The notes below the pieces were generated by a model. That model was given only the letters and a program-made list of their open reading frames with translations. It searched no databases and was not told where the DNA came from. From an uncultured Acetatifactor sp. (GTDB lineage Bacteria > Bacillota > Clostridia > Lachnospirales > Lachnospiraceae): a DNA stretch of 37,275 nt. Positions 16,376 to 24,532 of the stretch are shown here, one piece after another. The position numbers were made by a program, and so were the translations under genes. The number at the start of each line of letters is the position of its first letter. Positions within the stretch are counted from its first letter, which is position 1. The stretch covers positions 1-37,275 of the forward strand of contig CANPYT010000016.1 in assembly GCA_947588705.1 (NCBI GenBank). The letters run 5' to 3'.

Positions 16376-17272
16376 ATGGAGAAAAAAAGTTTAAAGGGAT
16401 GGCTGTACCTTCTGCCCGCGATTCTCTTTTTGGGATTTTTTATGGTATATCCGCTGATCGATGTGTTTGTGTACTCTTTTGAGGAAAACTATAATTTTGC
16501 TTCCCAGACTTACAGCGGAATGGGGTCCTATAATTACTCCTATGTGCTGCGTGACCCCTACTTTTTACAGGCAGTCAGGAATACTTTCCTGCTGGTGGTG
16601 ATCACGGTGCCCCTGTCCACAGGGCTTGCACTTCTGATCTCCGTGGCCTTAAGTTCCATCCGGCCCCTGAAGCAGCTGTTCCAGACAGTATTTTTCCTGC
16701 CTTATGTCACAAACACCCTTGCCGTGGGGCTGGTGTTTATGATCCTCTTTAAGCGGACGGCGTACACCGACGGCTTTGTGAATCTGCTCCTGAGCTGGTT
16801 CGGGGCCGGGCCTGTGGACTTTATCGACGGCCCTTACGCCGCCAAACTGTTTGTGCTGTGCCTGTATACCATCTGGGTGGTAATGCCTTTTAAGATCCTG
16901 ATCCTGACCAGCGCCCTTGCCTCTGTGAACCAGACCTATTACAACGCGGCGAGGATCGACGGCACCTCCCGGACAAGGATCTTTTTCCGGATCACGCTGC
17001 CCATGATCTCCCCCACCCTGGTGTATCTTATCATCACCGGATTTATCGGCGCATTCAAGGCTTACAGCGACGCGGTGGCCCTGTTCGGCACCAACCTGAA
17101 CGCGGCGGGGATGAATACCATTGTCGGCTATGTCTATGACATGCTGTACGGCAGCAGCGGCGGCTATCCCTCCTACGCCTCGGCGGCAGCCATCCTGCTG
17201 TTTGCCATCGTGCTGACCATCACCTGCATCAACCTGCTGGTCAGCCGGAAGCACGTCCACTATTTTTCCTGA
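16376..17272 (+). CDS. ABC importer permease, MalF/UgpA-like
   Basis: The 298-residue permease has six transmembrane helices, beginning WLYLLPAILFLGFFMVYPLI. The EAA loop that docks on the ATPase is AARIDGTSRTRIFFRITLPM (about residues 188-207). It pairs with the second permease downstream to form the channel. The stop of the ATPase gene is 11 bases before the ATG at 16376. GGGAGGG (16366-16372) precedes it with an unusually short spacer. A GTG at 16364 would begin in the same binding site and is less likely. Confidence 0.88.
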   Translation: MEKKSLKGWLYLLPAILFLGFFMVYPLIDVFVYSFEENYNFASQTYSGMGSYNYSYVLRDPYFLQAVRNTFLLVVITVPLSTGLALLISVALSSIRPLKQLFQTVFFLPYVTNTLAVGLVFMILFKRTAYTDGFVNLLLSWFGAGPVDFIDGPYAAKLFVLCLYTIWVVMPFKILILTSALASVNQTYYNAARIDGTSRTRIFFRITLPMISPTLVYLIITGFIGAFKAYSDAVALFGTNLNAAGMNTIVGYVYDMLYGSSGGYPSYASAAAILLFAIVLTITCINLLVSRKHVHYFS

Positions 17273-17290
17273 CCGGGCCTCTTTTGATTA

Positions 17291-17432
17291 GTACGTGCGC
17301 TGTAGCGCACAGGAGGGTATAAATTTGAAAAATGAATTTTCAAACTTTTTTTAAATTTTCAATCGCGAGATTTGTGTCCGCGCACTGCTTGACACAAACT
17401 CGTTATGCGCAAAGAGCAGCGCGGAAATGAGG
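17291..17432 (+). repeat. Hairpin-rich insert between the two permease genes
   Basis: Three inverted repeats occur: GTGCGC-TGTA-GCGCAC (17295-17310), TTTGAAAA-5-TTTTCAAA (17324-17344) and TTTGTGTC-12-GACACAAA (17371-17398). AGGAGGGTATAAATTTG (17311-17327) is a full ribosome binding site with a TTG start and a 9-codon frame to TAA at 17352-17354. The same GAGG-TATAAA module recurs at 17429-17438 before the real permease ATG. The duplicated module flanking the insert suggests a small mobile or repeat element placed inside the operon. No promoter of good quality was found in it. Confidence 0.45.
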
Positions 17433-17439
17433 TATAAAA

Positions 17440-18306
17440 ATGCAATCGGAAACAACTCACAAGAAAACGGGAAAAAACGGCGGGAGGATCCTCCGGGTCC
17501 TCACTTACATGCTCCTGGCCTTTTGGGGCCTGGTGGTGCTGTTTCCCTTTTACTGGATGGTTCTGACCTCAATAAAGAGCTATGGCGCCTATAATTCGGA
17601 ATATGTTCCAAAGCTTTACACCCTGTCGCCCACCCTGCAGAATTACGCGGATGCCTTCACTGCTGTACCCCTGGCAAGATATTTTGCCAACACGGTCTTT
17701 TTTACAGCCGCCACCACCGCCCTGATGCTGGCGGTGACAGTATTGGCCGCCTATGCCTTTGCGCGTCTGAACTTCCGGGGAAAGAACTTTCTGTTCGTCC
17801 TGTTTTTGTCCCTGATGATGATCCCAAACGAACTGGTGGTCATCACAAACTATGTGACCATCACCAACCTGGATCTGCGGAACACCTTTTCCGGCCTGAT
17901 CCTGCCTTCCGTCACATCGGTCTTCTATATTTACCTGCTGAAGGAAAATTTTGAGCAGGTCCCGGACCAGCTTTACTATGCGGCCAAGGTGGACGGCACT
18001 TCGGACCTGAAATACCTGATAAAGGTGATGCTTCCCCTCTGCAGGCCCACCATCGTGACCATCACCATACTGAAAGCCATCGAGTGCTGGAATTCCTATG
18101 TATGGCCCCGTCTGGCCACAGACGATCCCCAGTATTATCTGGTCTCCAACGGGATCCAGTCCATTCGTGAAAACGGTTTCGGCCGCGAAAACATACCGGC
18201 CATGATGGCGGCGGTTGTAGTGATCTCCCTTCCCCTGATCGTTCTGTTCCTGTTTTTCCGCAAGATGATCATGGCTGGCGTCTCCAGAGGCGGCACCAAG
18301 GGTTAG
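17440..18306 (+). CDS. ABC importer permease, MalG/UgpE-like
   Basis: The 288-residue permease has six helices, starting ILRVLTYMLLAFWGLVVLFP, and the EAA loop YYAAKVDGTSDLKYLIKVML. The N-terminal motif LFPFYWMVLTSIK and the C-terminal FLFFRKMIMAGVSRGGTKG are standard for second permeases of CUT1 importers. Start ATG 17440 has GAGGT (17429-17433) and a 6-base spacer. It is separated from the first permease by 167 bases of hairpin-rich DNA, which is unusual inside such an operon and may set the relative amounts of the subunits. Confidence 0.88.
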   Translation: MQSETTHKKTGKNGGRILRVLTYMLLAFWGLVVLFPFYWMVLTSIKSYGAYNSEYVPKLYTLSPTLQNYADAFTAVPLARYFANTVFFTAATTALMLAVTVLAAYAFARLNFRGKNFLFVLFLSLMMIPNELVVITNYVTITNLDLRNTFSGLILPSVTSVFYIYLLKENFEQVPDQLYYAAKVDGTSDLKYLIKVMLPLCRPTIVTITILKAIECWNSYVWPRLATDDPQYYLVSNGIQSIRENGFGRENIPAMMAAVVVISLPLIVLFLFFRKMIMAGVSRGGTKG

Positions 18307-18392
18307 GCGCTGTAATGCAAAGGGCGGGGAACAGCCGGGCGTCCTGGTTTAAGTTGAAAGGATTTTGTGCGGAGACGCACAGGGAGCGGGAA

Positions 18393-20015
18393 ATGAAGTT
18401 AAAAAAGTGGAAAAAAACATGTTCTATGATGATATGCGGTGTTCTTGCCCTGTCTGCCCTCACCGGCTGCCATGGCGCTGTGGAACAGCGTTCCTTTGAG
18501 ATCCCGGAAGAGTTTGATGCCTCCAGGCAGTATGAGATCTCTTTCTGGGCAAAAAATGATACCAACATCACACAGACGCAGATCTATGAAAAGGCTATCG
18601 AGGACTTTGAAGCCCTGTACCCCAACATTACCGTGAATCTGCGTCTGTACACCGATTACGGCAGGATCTACAACGACGTGATCACCAATATTTCCACCAA
18701 CACCACGCCAAACGTCTGCATCACATATCCCGACCATATCGCCACTTACCTCACGGGGCGCAACAGCGTAGTTCCCCTGGACGAGCTCTTTGTCCACGAA
18801 AAGTACGGGCTGGCCGGAAGCGAAGTCCGCTTTGACGCCCCTTCGCCGGATGAGATCATCCCCAAGTTCCTGGCAGAATGCACCATAGGAGGCCAGCATT
18901 ACGCCGTTCCCTATATGCGTTCCACAGAAGCCTGCTATATCAACAAAACATATGTGGAAGAGCTGGGCTACTCCCTGCCGGAGACCCTCACCTGGGATTT
19001 CATCTGGGAAGTGTCTGAGGCCGCCACCGCAAAAAATCCGGACGGCACATATAAGATCAACGGCCAGAATGTGATGATCCCGTTCCTCTATAAGTCCACT
19101 GACAATATGATGATCCAATATCTTTGCCAGAACAACGCCGGTTATTCCACTCCGGACGGAAAAGTGGAGCTTTTCAACCAAACCACGGAAGACCTGCTCT
19201 ATGCTGTGGCGAAGCACACCGAAAGCGGCGCTTTTTCCACCTTCAAGATCTCCGGCTATCCGGCAAACTTCCTGAACGCCGGGCAGTGTATCTTTGCCGT
19301 GGATTCTACCGCCGGCGCGACCTGGATGGGCAGCGACGCCCCCCTTGTGGACATCAGCGAGGACAAGGTGGTACAGTTTGAGACGGCTGTAATGCCCATT
19401 CCCCAGGCAGACCCGGAAAACCCCAGGATGATCTCCCAGGGGCCCTCCATCTGCATCTTTAACAAGGAAGATCCCCAGGAAGTCCTTGCCTCCTGGCTTT
19501 TCACACAATACCTTCTGACAAACGAGGTCCAGATCGCCTATGCGGAGACGGAAGGATATGTCCCCGTCACGTCCAAGGCGCAGGACAGCGCAGAGTACCG
19601 GGATTATCTCTCCCGCGGCGGACAGGATAACAATACCTATTACGATATTAAGATCCAGGCCACAAAGCTCCTGCTGGACCACACCGATGACACTTTTGTG
19701 ACGGCAGTATTCAACGGCTCCGCCTCCCTGCGGGATGCCGCAGGATATCTGATCGAGGATGTGACCAAGTCCGTCCGAAGGAAGCAGGCCGTAGACCGGG
19801 CCTTCATGGAGACGCTTTACAATGACACGACTTCTCTCTATCACCTGGACCAGCTGAGCGGGCCGGGCAGCACCGCCTCTTCAGACAGGGATCCTTCCGG
19901 CCCGCTTCCCGCCACTTCCGTGATCCTGCTGTCATCCCTGGCCGCCGCCTGGATCCTGATCCTTTCGTATATCGGATGGGGATTCCTGCGCAGGAGACGC
20001 GGGACACGCCCATAA
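18393..20015 (+). CDS. ABC importer solute-binding lipoprotein with C-terminal wall- or membrane-anchor tail
   Basis: The 540-residue extracellular binding protein has a signal peptide ending LSALTGC, where the Cys would be lipidated. QYEISFWAKNDTN and FEALYPNITVNL mark the N-lobe of CUT1 sugar-binding proteins. It is about 100 residues longer than usual: residues 505-540 read LPATS, a 22-residue hydrophobic segment and LRRRRGTRP, which has the layout of a sortase signal with S in place of G, or of a simple membrane anchor. The start at 18393 is set by GGGAG (18382-18386) and the signal peptide; the longer frame from 18315 has neither. Solute unknown. Confidence 0.87.
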   Translation: MKLKKWKKTCSMMICGVLALSALTGCHGAVEQRSFEIPEEFDASRQYEISFWAKNDTNITQTQIYEKAIEDFEALYPNITVNLRLYTDYGRIYNDVITNISTNTTPNVCITYPDHIATYLTGRNSVVPLDELFVHEKYGLAGSEVRFDAPSPDEIIPKFLAECTIGGQHYAVPYMRSTEACYINKTYVEELGYSLPETLTWDFIWEVSEAATAKNPDGTYKINGQNVMIPFLYKSTDNMMIQYLCQNNAGYSTPDGKVELFNQTTEDLLYAVAKHTESGAFSTFKISGYPANFLNAGQCIFAVDSTAGATWMGSDAPLVDISEDKVVQFETAVMPIPQADPENPRMISQGPSICIFNKEDPQEVLASWLFTQYLLTNEVQIAYAETEGYVPVTSKAQDSAEYRDYLSRGGQDNNTYYDIKIQATKLLLDHTDDTFVTAVFNGSASLRDAAGYLIEDVTKSVRRKQAVDRAFMETLYNDTTSLYHLDQLSGPGSTASSDRDPSGPLPATSVILLSSLAAAWILILSYIGWGFLRRRRGTRP

Positions 20016-20088
20016 AACCGCCCTGTTTAATGCTTTTCCGCGAACTGCCATGAGGAACGGATATACGGATATACATCAAAAAACGCAT

Positions 20089-20110
20089 AAAAAAGCCGCC
20101 TGCAGGCGGC
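20089..20110 (-). terminator. GC palindrome with T run on the minus strand
   Basis: GCCGCC-TGCA-GGCGGC at 20095-20110 is preceded on the plus strand by six A (20089-20094), so the minus strand reads stem then TTTTTT. It has intrinsic-terminator form for leftward antisense transcripts, although no leftward gene lies next to it. It is 5 bases upstream of the SCP2 gene's ribosome binding site. Confidence 0.4.
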
Positions 20111-20125
20111 AGAATGGAGGAAACT

Positions 20126-20497
20126 ATGACATACGAAGAATTAGTCAGACAGATGAGGGAAAATGCCGAAGCTGCGGACGTCAGCAAGATCCAGGGGCAT
20201 GTAGCGTTTCAGTTTAACATCGAGGGCGAGGCCGCGGGCGCTTTTTACCTGGAAATAAAGGATGGGAAGGCCGTGGTAGAGCCGTATGAATATTATGACA
20301 GGGATGTGCTGATCCGCTGCACGGCGGAGACGCTGTTAAAAATAATGGACGGCGGGCTGGACCCCGTCATGGCATACACGCTCAAGAAGATCAAAGTGGA
20401 AGGGGATCTGGGCAAAGCGCTTTTGTTAAAGGAAATAGCGGGGCAAAAGAAAACTGGGAAAAAGGCCGGAAAAAAGGTCTCCAAGAAGGCGGAATAG
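20126..20497 (+). CDS. SCP2 sterol-carrier-like domain protein
   Basis: The 123-residue protein has a single SCP2-like domain (about 1-105): HVAFQFNIEGEAAGAFYLEIKDG is split into the strand pair and loop of the fold, then VLIRCTAETLLKIMDGGLDPVMAYTLKKIKVEGDL, the typical helix and hydrophobic-tunnel end. Such domains bind lipids or acyl chains in the cytosol. The tail (about 108-123) is almost all Lys, Gly and Ala. Start ATG 20126 follows TGGAGG (20115-20120); an ATG at 20114 lies in that site and is rejected. The stop abuts the next gene's ATG. Confidence 0.85.
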   Translation: MTYEELVRQMRENAEAADVSKIQGHVAFQFNIEGEAAGAFYLEIKDGKAVVEPYEYYDRDVLIRCTAETLLKIMDGGLDPVMAYTLKKIKVEGDLGKALLLKEIAGQKKTGKKAGKKVSKKAE

Positions 20498-21253
20498 ATG
20501 ATCGAGGAAAAGATCAGGACAATCGACGAGCTCTTGAGCTTTGTGAAAAAATTATATGAGACACACGGCCTGCAGCTTTGGTACCGGGGGGTGATGGATG
20601 CCCGCCTGATCCTGCTGCCCTCCATCCAGCGAAGCCCTCAGAGGATCAAAAGCGAGAGGTATCTGGTAAACGATTTCTATATCCGCACAAAGCCTATCCT
20701 GGAGCCGGACAAGTGTCCGGATAAAAAAAATTATGCGGGCTGGATGTCCCTGATGCAGCATTACGGCCTTCCCACCAGGCTGCTGGACTGGAGCCAGTCG
20801 CCTTTGATCGCTGTGTTTTTTGCCACGGAGACTTACCGAAACTATCCCGACGTTGACGCCTGCGTCTGGGTCCTCGCCCCGGACAGGCTGAATGAGAGCG
20901 AAGGGTTTGGGAGTTATATTTATCCCCTGGACGCCGATACGGCCCAGGATATGCTGCTGCCGGCGTTTAAGGACAGAGGCCACAATCTGGATGTGGCGGA
21001 CAAGATCATCGCCTGCCGCTCCACAGAGAATAACCGGCGGATGTATTCCCAGCAGGCAAATTTTACCATACATAATTCCCTAAGGAAGTTAGTGGATATC
21101 TGTGACCCGGAAACCCTCTACAAAATCATCATCCCGGCGGACAGAAGAAGTTATTTCCTGGAAAGCCTGAGGGTGTTTGGCATTACGGAGGGGTTTGTCT
21201 ATCCGGATCCGGACCATATATCCAACGACTTAAGAAGCGTTTACGGCATTTAA
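20498..21253 (+). CDS. FRG-domain protein
   Basis: The 251-residue protein carries the FRG domain, named for its F/L-RG motif: LWYRGV at about 28-33, then MQHYGLPTRLLDWSQSP and LIAVFFATE near residues 87-112. FRG proteins occur widely in phages, defence loci and toxin contexts, but their activity is not settled. The ATG directly follows the SCP2 stop (TAGATG), so its translation is probably coupled to that gene. No separate binding site of quality is present. The pairing with an SCP2 protein is the main clue to its role, and I do not assign one. Confidence 0.82.
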   Translation: MIEEKIRTIDELLSFVKKLYETHGLQLWYRGVMDARLILLPSIQRSPQRIKSERYLVNDFYIRTKPILEPDKCPDKKNYAGWMSLMQHYGLPTRLLDWSQSPLIAVFFATETYRNYPDVDACVWVLAPDRLNESEGFGSYIYPLDADTAQDMLLPAFKDRGHNLDVADKIIACRSTENNRRMYSQQANFTIHNSLRKLVDICDPETLYKIIIPADRRSYFLESLRVFGITEGFVYPDPDHISNDLRSVYGI

Positions 21254-21286
21254 AAACGCCCCATGACCATTCCCGGTCATGGGGCG
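21251..21286 (-). terminator. Terminator between converging FRG and lipoprotein genes
   Basis: CGCCCCATGACC (21257-21268), loop ATTCCC, GGTCATGGGGCG (21275-21286), perfect 12 pairs. The minus strand continues TTTTTA, so it is a good intrinsic terminator for the leftward lipoprotein gene. For the rightward FRG gene the stem lacks a T run. Confidence 0.75.
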
Positions 21287-21332
21287 CTGCTCTATGCATG
21301 ATTTTTCGGTTTGAATCTGTCTGATTTACAGG

Positions 21333-22088
21333 TTACTGTGCTGCCGTTACAGAGGTGATGTGGGGATTTACGCCCTCGTACCAGTACAGGAAGCCTTCCA
21401 TGTCGATCACATCGCCAATGTTCAGGGCCTTCACCGCCGCATACACATCTGTGGTGTTGTCGCAGAGATAGGACTCCACGGTAAAGGTGTAAGTATTTCC
21501 GTTCAGGGAAACGTTAAAGTACAGGTCGTTGCCGTCCGTGCCGGAGCCATCCCAGTTATAGAGGAACGCAACGTCATTACCGTTGGCATCCTTGGACGCC
21601 TCCACTGTCATTCCCTTAAAGGATACCAGCTCGTTCTGATGTTCGATCAGCTCGTCGGTTCCAAGGAGCGAAGTCACATCAACGGGGGAAGCGACATAAG
21701 TATCATCGGACAGGATTTCGAAAGTTGCGCCTTCCGCAACCTCGATCTCACCGGACCACTCCGTCTTGTAGCCGGTGACCCGGATCTTTGTGCCGGGGGT
21801 CAGCTTTGCGTAATCTTCTTCGGAGCAGGCCATGTTATAGATAAAGTAAGCCCCGTCCTTGCTCTGTGCGTAGATAGTAGCCTTGTCTTCCCACCAAGAC
21901 TGCTTTGCCTGGACATAAGTGTCGATCACCACCTCGGAATCATTGGCGGCAGCCATGTATTCCTCATGGCTCATAACGCCTTCCGCTGTCTCGCTCCCAT
22001 TTCCCGAGCCGCCGCACCCGGTCAGCGCAAAGACGCCGAGGGCCATAGCCAGGGAAAGAGAGGCTGCAATACGAATCGATTTTTTCAT
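21333..22088 (-). CDS. Lipoprotein with OB-fold-like repeats, function unknown
   Basis: The 251-residue secreted lipoprotein has KKSIR then a hydrophobic stretch and the lipobox LTGC (about residues 20-23), followed by a Gly/Ser linker. Two segments resemble small OB-fold modules: GTKIRVTGYKTEWSGEIEV with GATFEIL, and ELVSFKGMTVEASKD with NIGDVIDMEGFLYWYEG ending PHITSVT. These patterns occur in extracellular nucleic-acid- or ligand-binding proteins, but I find no catalytic site. AGGAGG 8 bases before the ATG at 22088 decides the start. It is a single-gene transcript with its own promoter and terminator. Confidence 0.78.
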   Translation of the reverse strand: MKKSIRIAASLSLAMALGVFALTGCGGSGNGSETAEGVMSHEEYMAAANDSEVVIDTYVQAKQSWWEDKATIYAQSKDGAYFIYNMACSEEDYAKLTPGTKIRVTGYKTEWSGEIEVAEGATFEILSDDTYVASPVDVTSLLGTDELIEHQNELVSFKGMTVEASKDANGNDVAFLYNWDGSGTDGNDLYFNVSLNGNTYTFTVESYLCDNTTDVYAAVKALNIGDVIDMEGFLYWYEGVNPHITSVTAAQ

Positions 22089-22131
22089 TTTGTTTTCCTC
22101 CTCATTAACATACATTGAGCATTACATAGCC

Positions 22132-22159
22132 ATTATACACCAAATGTTCCAGAAATCAA
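22132..22159 (-). promoter_or_regulatory. Promoter of the OB-fold lipoprotein gene
   Basis: On the minus strand TTGATT (22154-22159), 16-base spacer, perfect TATAAT (22132-22137). The start would be near 22125, giving a short leader. Confidence 0.6.
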
Positions 22160-22172
22160 TAAAAAAGTAGCA

Positions 22173-22186
22173 GCGCGGGCTGAACT
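22173..22186 (+). repeat. Partial copy of the interspersed repeat end motif
   Basis: GCGCGGGCTGAACT is identical over 14 bases to 15154-15167 in copy A and similar to the end of copy B. It lies in the gap after the GH5 gene. The rest of the repeat is absent here. Confidence 0.4.
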
Positions 22187-22194
22187 GTTACGAA

Positions 22195-23148
22195 CTACAG
22201 ATACCGGAGAAGCTCATCCCGCACCGGATCCAGACGGCTGTCCGACAGGCCGAAATCCATCTCCCGGTAACTCCAGGCCGCCCTGGAGATCCCTTGCTTT
22301 TCAAAGACACTGTGGATCGTCTTAAACCATTTCAGCACATCCTCCGGAGGGACCCTGTCGATCACGCCGTACTCGCCGCAGTAGACCGTAGTTCCGCATT
22401 CCCCGGCTTTCTCCAGGGCGGATGCGAACTGCTTTTCAAAATATTCCGGCGTGATCTCCAGATCCTCAAAGCGATACCGCTCCCCGGGGTCGATCTGGTC
22501 GGTCCAATACGCGCCCTGGTGGGTAAATTTCAGCGGGTCATAACAATGAAAATTAAAAATCACCTTATCGTCATAAGGCTTTTCCAGGTCCTTCACCGCC
22601 TCGGGGCTGTTATTCCAGTAGCTTCCCACCAGGATCAGCGTATCCGGCGCATATGCCCGGATACGCCCTATGCACTGGCGCACCACCCTGTTCCACACAT
22701 CTATGAATTTCTGGTCCGTCACTTCATTGAGAAGCTCAAACGCCACATGGCCGGGATCGTTCCCAAACCTTTTTGCCAGCTCCTCCCACAGCCTCAGGAA
22801 ACGCTCCTGATACTTTTCGCTTTCAAAAAATCCGCTTTCCCTCTCGCCGGAATCAAATGAAAATCCCGCCGTCTTATGCAGATCCGCAACAACATTCAAC
22901 CCGTATTTTTTTGCCAGCGACAGCGCCTTTTCGATCCGCTCCATGCCATCTTCCCGGTAAGCGCCGTCCGGGCCTTCTAAAATATTGTAATCGATGGGGA
23001 TCCTCACATGATCCAGTCCCCAGGACGCTATCTTTTCAAAATCCGGCTCTTTGATAAAATTGTTCAGCCTGTCTTCACTGTAGTCGCACTGAGAAAACCA
23101 CCCGCCCAGATTCACTCCTCTGTAAAATCCTTTTTCCTTCATGTCCAT
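22195..23148 (-). CDS. GH5-family glycoside hydrolase, apparently intracellular
   Basis: The 317-residue single-domain glycosidase has the (beta/alpha)8 hallmarks of GH5 (cellulase-like): RGVNLGGWF at the N-terminus, DHVRIPIDY, catalytic acid E142 in FELLNE, H201/Y203 in FNFHCYDP, and nucleophile E259 in YCGEYG. All key residues are present. There is no signal peptide, so it probably acts on imported oligosaccharides or glycosides, for example beta-glucosides. The ATG at 23148 has GGAGG 9 bases upstream. It lies 19 bases after the DD-carboxypeptidase gene and is probably the last gene of that operon. Confidence 0.9.
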   Translation of the reverse strand: MDMKEKGFYRGVNLGGWFSQCDYSEDRLNNFIKEPDFEKIASWGLDHVRIPIDYNILEGPDGAYREDGMERIEKALSLAKKYGLNVVADLHKTAGFSFDSGERESGFFESEKYQERFLRLWEELAKRFGNDPGHVAFELLNEVTDQKFIDVWNRVVRQCIGRIRAYAPDTLILVGSYWNNSPEAVKDLEKPYDDKVIFNFHCYDPLKFTHQGAYWTDQIDPGERYRFEDLEITPEYFEKQFASALEKAGECGTTVYCGEYGVIDRVPPEDVLKWFKTIHSVFEKQGISRAAWSYREMDFGLSDSRLDPVRDELLRYL

Positions 23149-23167
23149 GTCCTTTTCCCTCCTTTTC

Positions 23168-24526
23168 CTATTCCTCCGGCAGATACTTCGCGTACAGCAT
23201 ATTCTGGTCGTCTATGCACTGCCAGCTGCTGCTGGAACCGGCGGTGACACACAGATATTCCCTGCCATCCTTGTCCACAGCCAGGCTTGCCGCACAGCTG
23301 CCGGACTGATTTACGAATCCCGTCTTGCCGCAGAGGACCTCGCCGTGCGTATCCCTGTCCTCGATCCTGCGCAAAAACCAGTTGGACAGAAGGATCCCCT
23401 CCGGGTGTTCCTCCGTGAGGGATGTGTTATAGGTGTGGGCGGACAACACCTGCCGGAGAAACGGATTATCTGCCGCCGCTTTCAGGATCATCGCTATGTC
23501 ATAGACCGTGCTGTAATGCGATTCATCGTAAATTCCCACACAGTTTGTAAAATGGGTGGTCCCCGCCATGCCCATCTCCTCCAGCTTTTCGTTCATCCGC
23601 TCCACAAAAGCTTCGTGGGAACCGGCCGCGTAAACCGCAAGCCCCACCGCCGCGTCTGCGCCGGACGGCAGGATCGTGCCGTAAAACAGGTCTTTCACCG
23701 ACAGGACCTCCCCCACGGAAAAGCCTACGTTACTGCAGTCATTCACATAACTGTAATCTGTGATCTCTATGGTCATGACAAACGTATCGTCCAATACCGC
23801 TTCCGTGCCGTCGGTTATGCCCAATAGGTCCGCAGCCGTCAGCACAGTCAGGATCTTCGTCATAGACGCCGGATTGATCCTGTTCTTATATTCCTTTCCC
23901 GCAAGGATCACCTGATCCTGCACGTTGATCAGTACGCCGTACTGGCTGACAATATCTTCCCCAAAACCGGCGGTAGCCGCCGTGGAAGATGCCTCAAACG
24001 CCTCCGGTAATGGCGCCTGTGTCTGTTCCGGTGCCTCTACGCGGCTCTGAGATTCCCCGCTTTCTCCCTGGGCTCCGGCCCCGCCGGAAGCCGCCTCCCC
24101 GTCAAGCCCGCTGCCCTCCTCGTTCCTCAGCTCGCTGAAACCGCCCCCCTGAAGGTTCTCCTGATCTTCCAGGGAAGAATCGCCGTCCGGAGCCGCTTCC
24201 GCTACCATGGCCCCGCCGTTTCCTTCCTGCTGATCTGGCGTTTTCGACAAGTCTGACACTTCCGGCGTCTTCCGCATGGCAGTCCGTATCCAGGTACCGA
24301 TCCCGAATCCCACTGTCAGCAGCAGGCAGGCGCACCCCACCAGCACACACCGTTGAAACAGCACTGCCTGACGCTTTTTGCGCTTCATCTCCTCGATGCG
24401 CTGCTTCCGCTGCAGATGCCGCTGCCGTTCCTCCTCTTTCTCCTCCGGGCTTTCTATCCATTCAAAATCGTCAATATTCTCTTCCTTCTCCATCTGCGCC
24501 CTTTCGTTCCCCTCTATCTTTTCCAT
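23168..24526 (-). CDS. D-alanyl-D-alanine carboxypeptidase (peptidase S11) with long N-terminal region
   Basis: The 452-residue penicillin-binding-type enzyme trims the last D-Ala from peptidoglycan stems. A charged, coiled-coil-like cytoplasmic segment (about 1-55, Glu/Lys/Arg-rich) precedes one membrane helix (57-79) and an acidic Gly/Ser/Glu linker (85-190). The catalytic domain follows, with S221-MT-K224, the second motif SGA (288-290) where SxN is usual, and KTG 401-403. The usual C-terminal DacA extension is missing, as in DacB/DacF-like short forms. The start at 24526 lies 6 bases after mtnA; a downstream ATG (24493) with AAAGGG before it is a possible alternative. Confidence 0.87.
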   Translation of the reverse strand: MEKIEGNERAQMEKEENIDDFEWIESPEEKEEERQRHLQRKQRIEEMKRKKRQAVLFQRCVLVGCACLLLTVGFGIGTWIRTAMRKTPEVSDLSKTPDQQEGNGGAMVAEAAPDGDSSLEDQENLQGGGFSELRNEEGSGLDGEAASGGAGAQGESGESQSRVEAPEQTQAPLPEAFEASSTAATAGFGEDIVSQYGVLINVQDQVILAGKEYKNRINPASMTKILTVLTAADLLGITDGTEAVLDDTFVMTIEITDYSYVNDCSNVGFSVGEVLSVKDLFYGTILPSGADAAVGLAVYAAGSHEAFVERMNEKLEEMGMAGTTHFTNCVGIYDESHYSTVYDIAMILKAAADNPFLRQVLSAHTYNTSLTEEHPEGILLSNWFLRRIEDRDTHGEVLCGKTGFVNQSGSCAASLAVDKDGREYLCVTAGSSSSWQCIDDQNMLYAKYLPEE

Positions 24527-24532
24527 CCCGAT

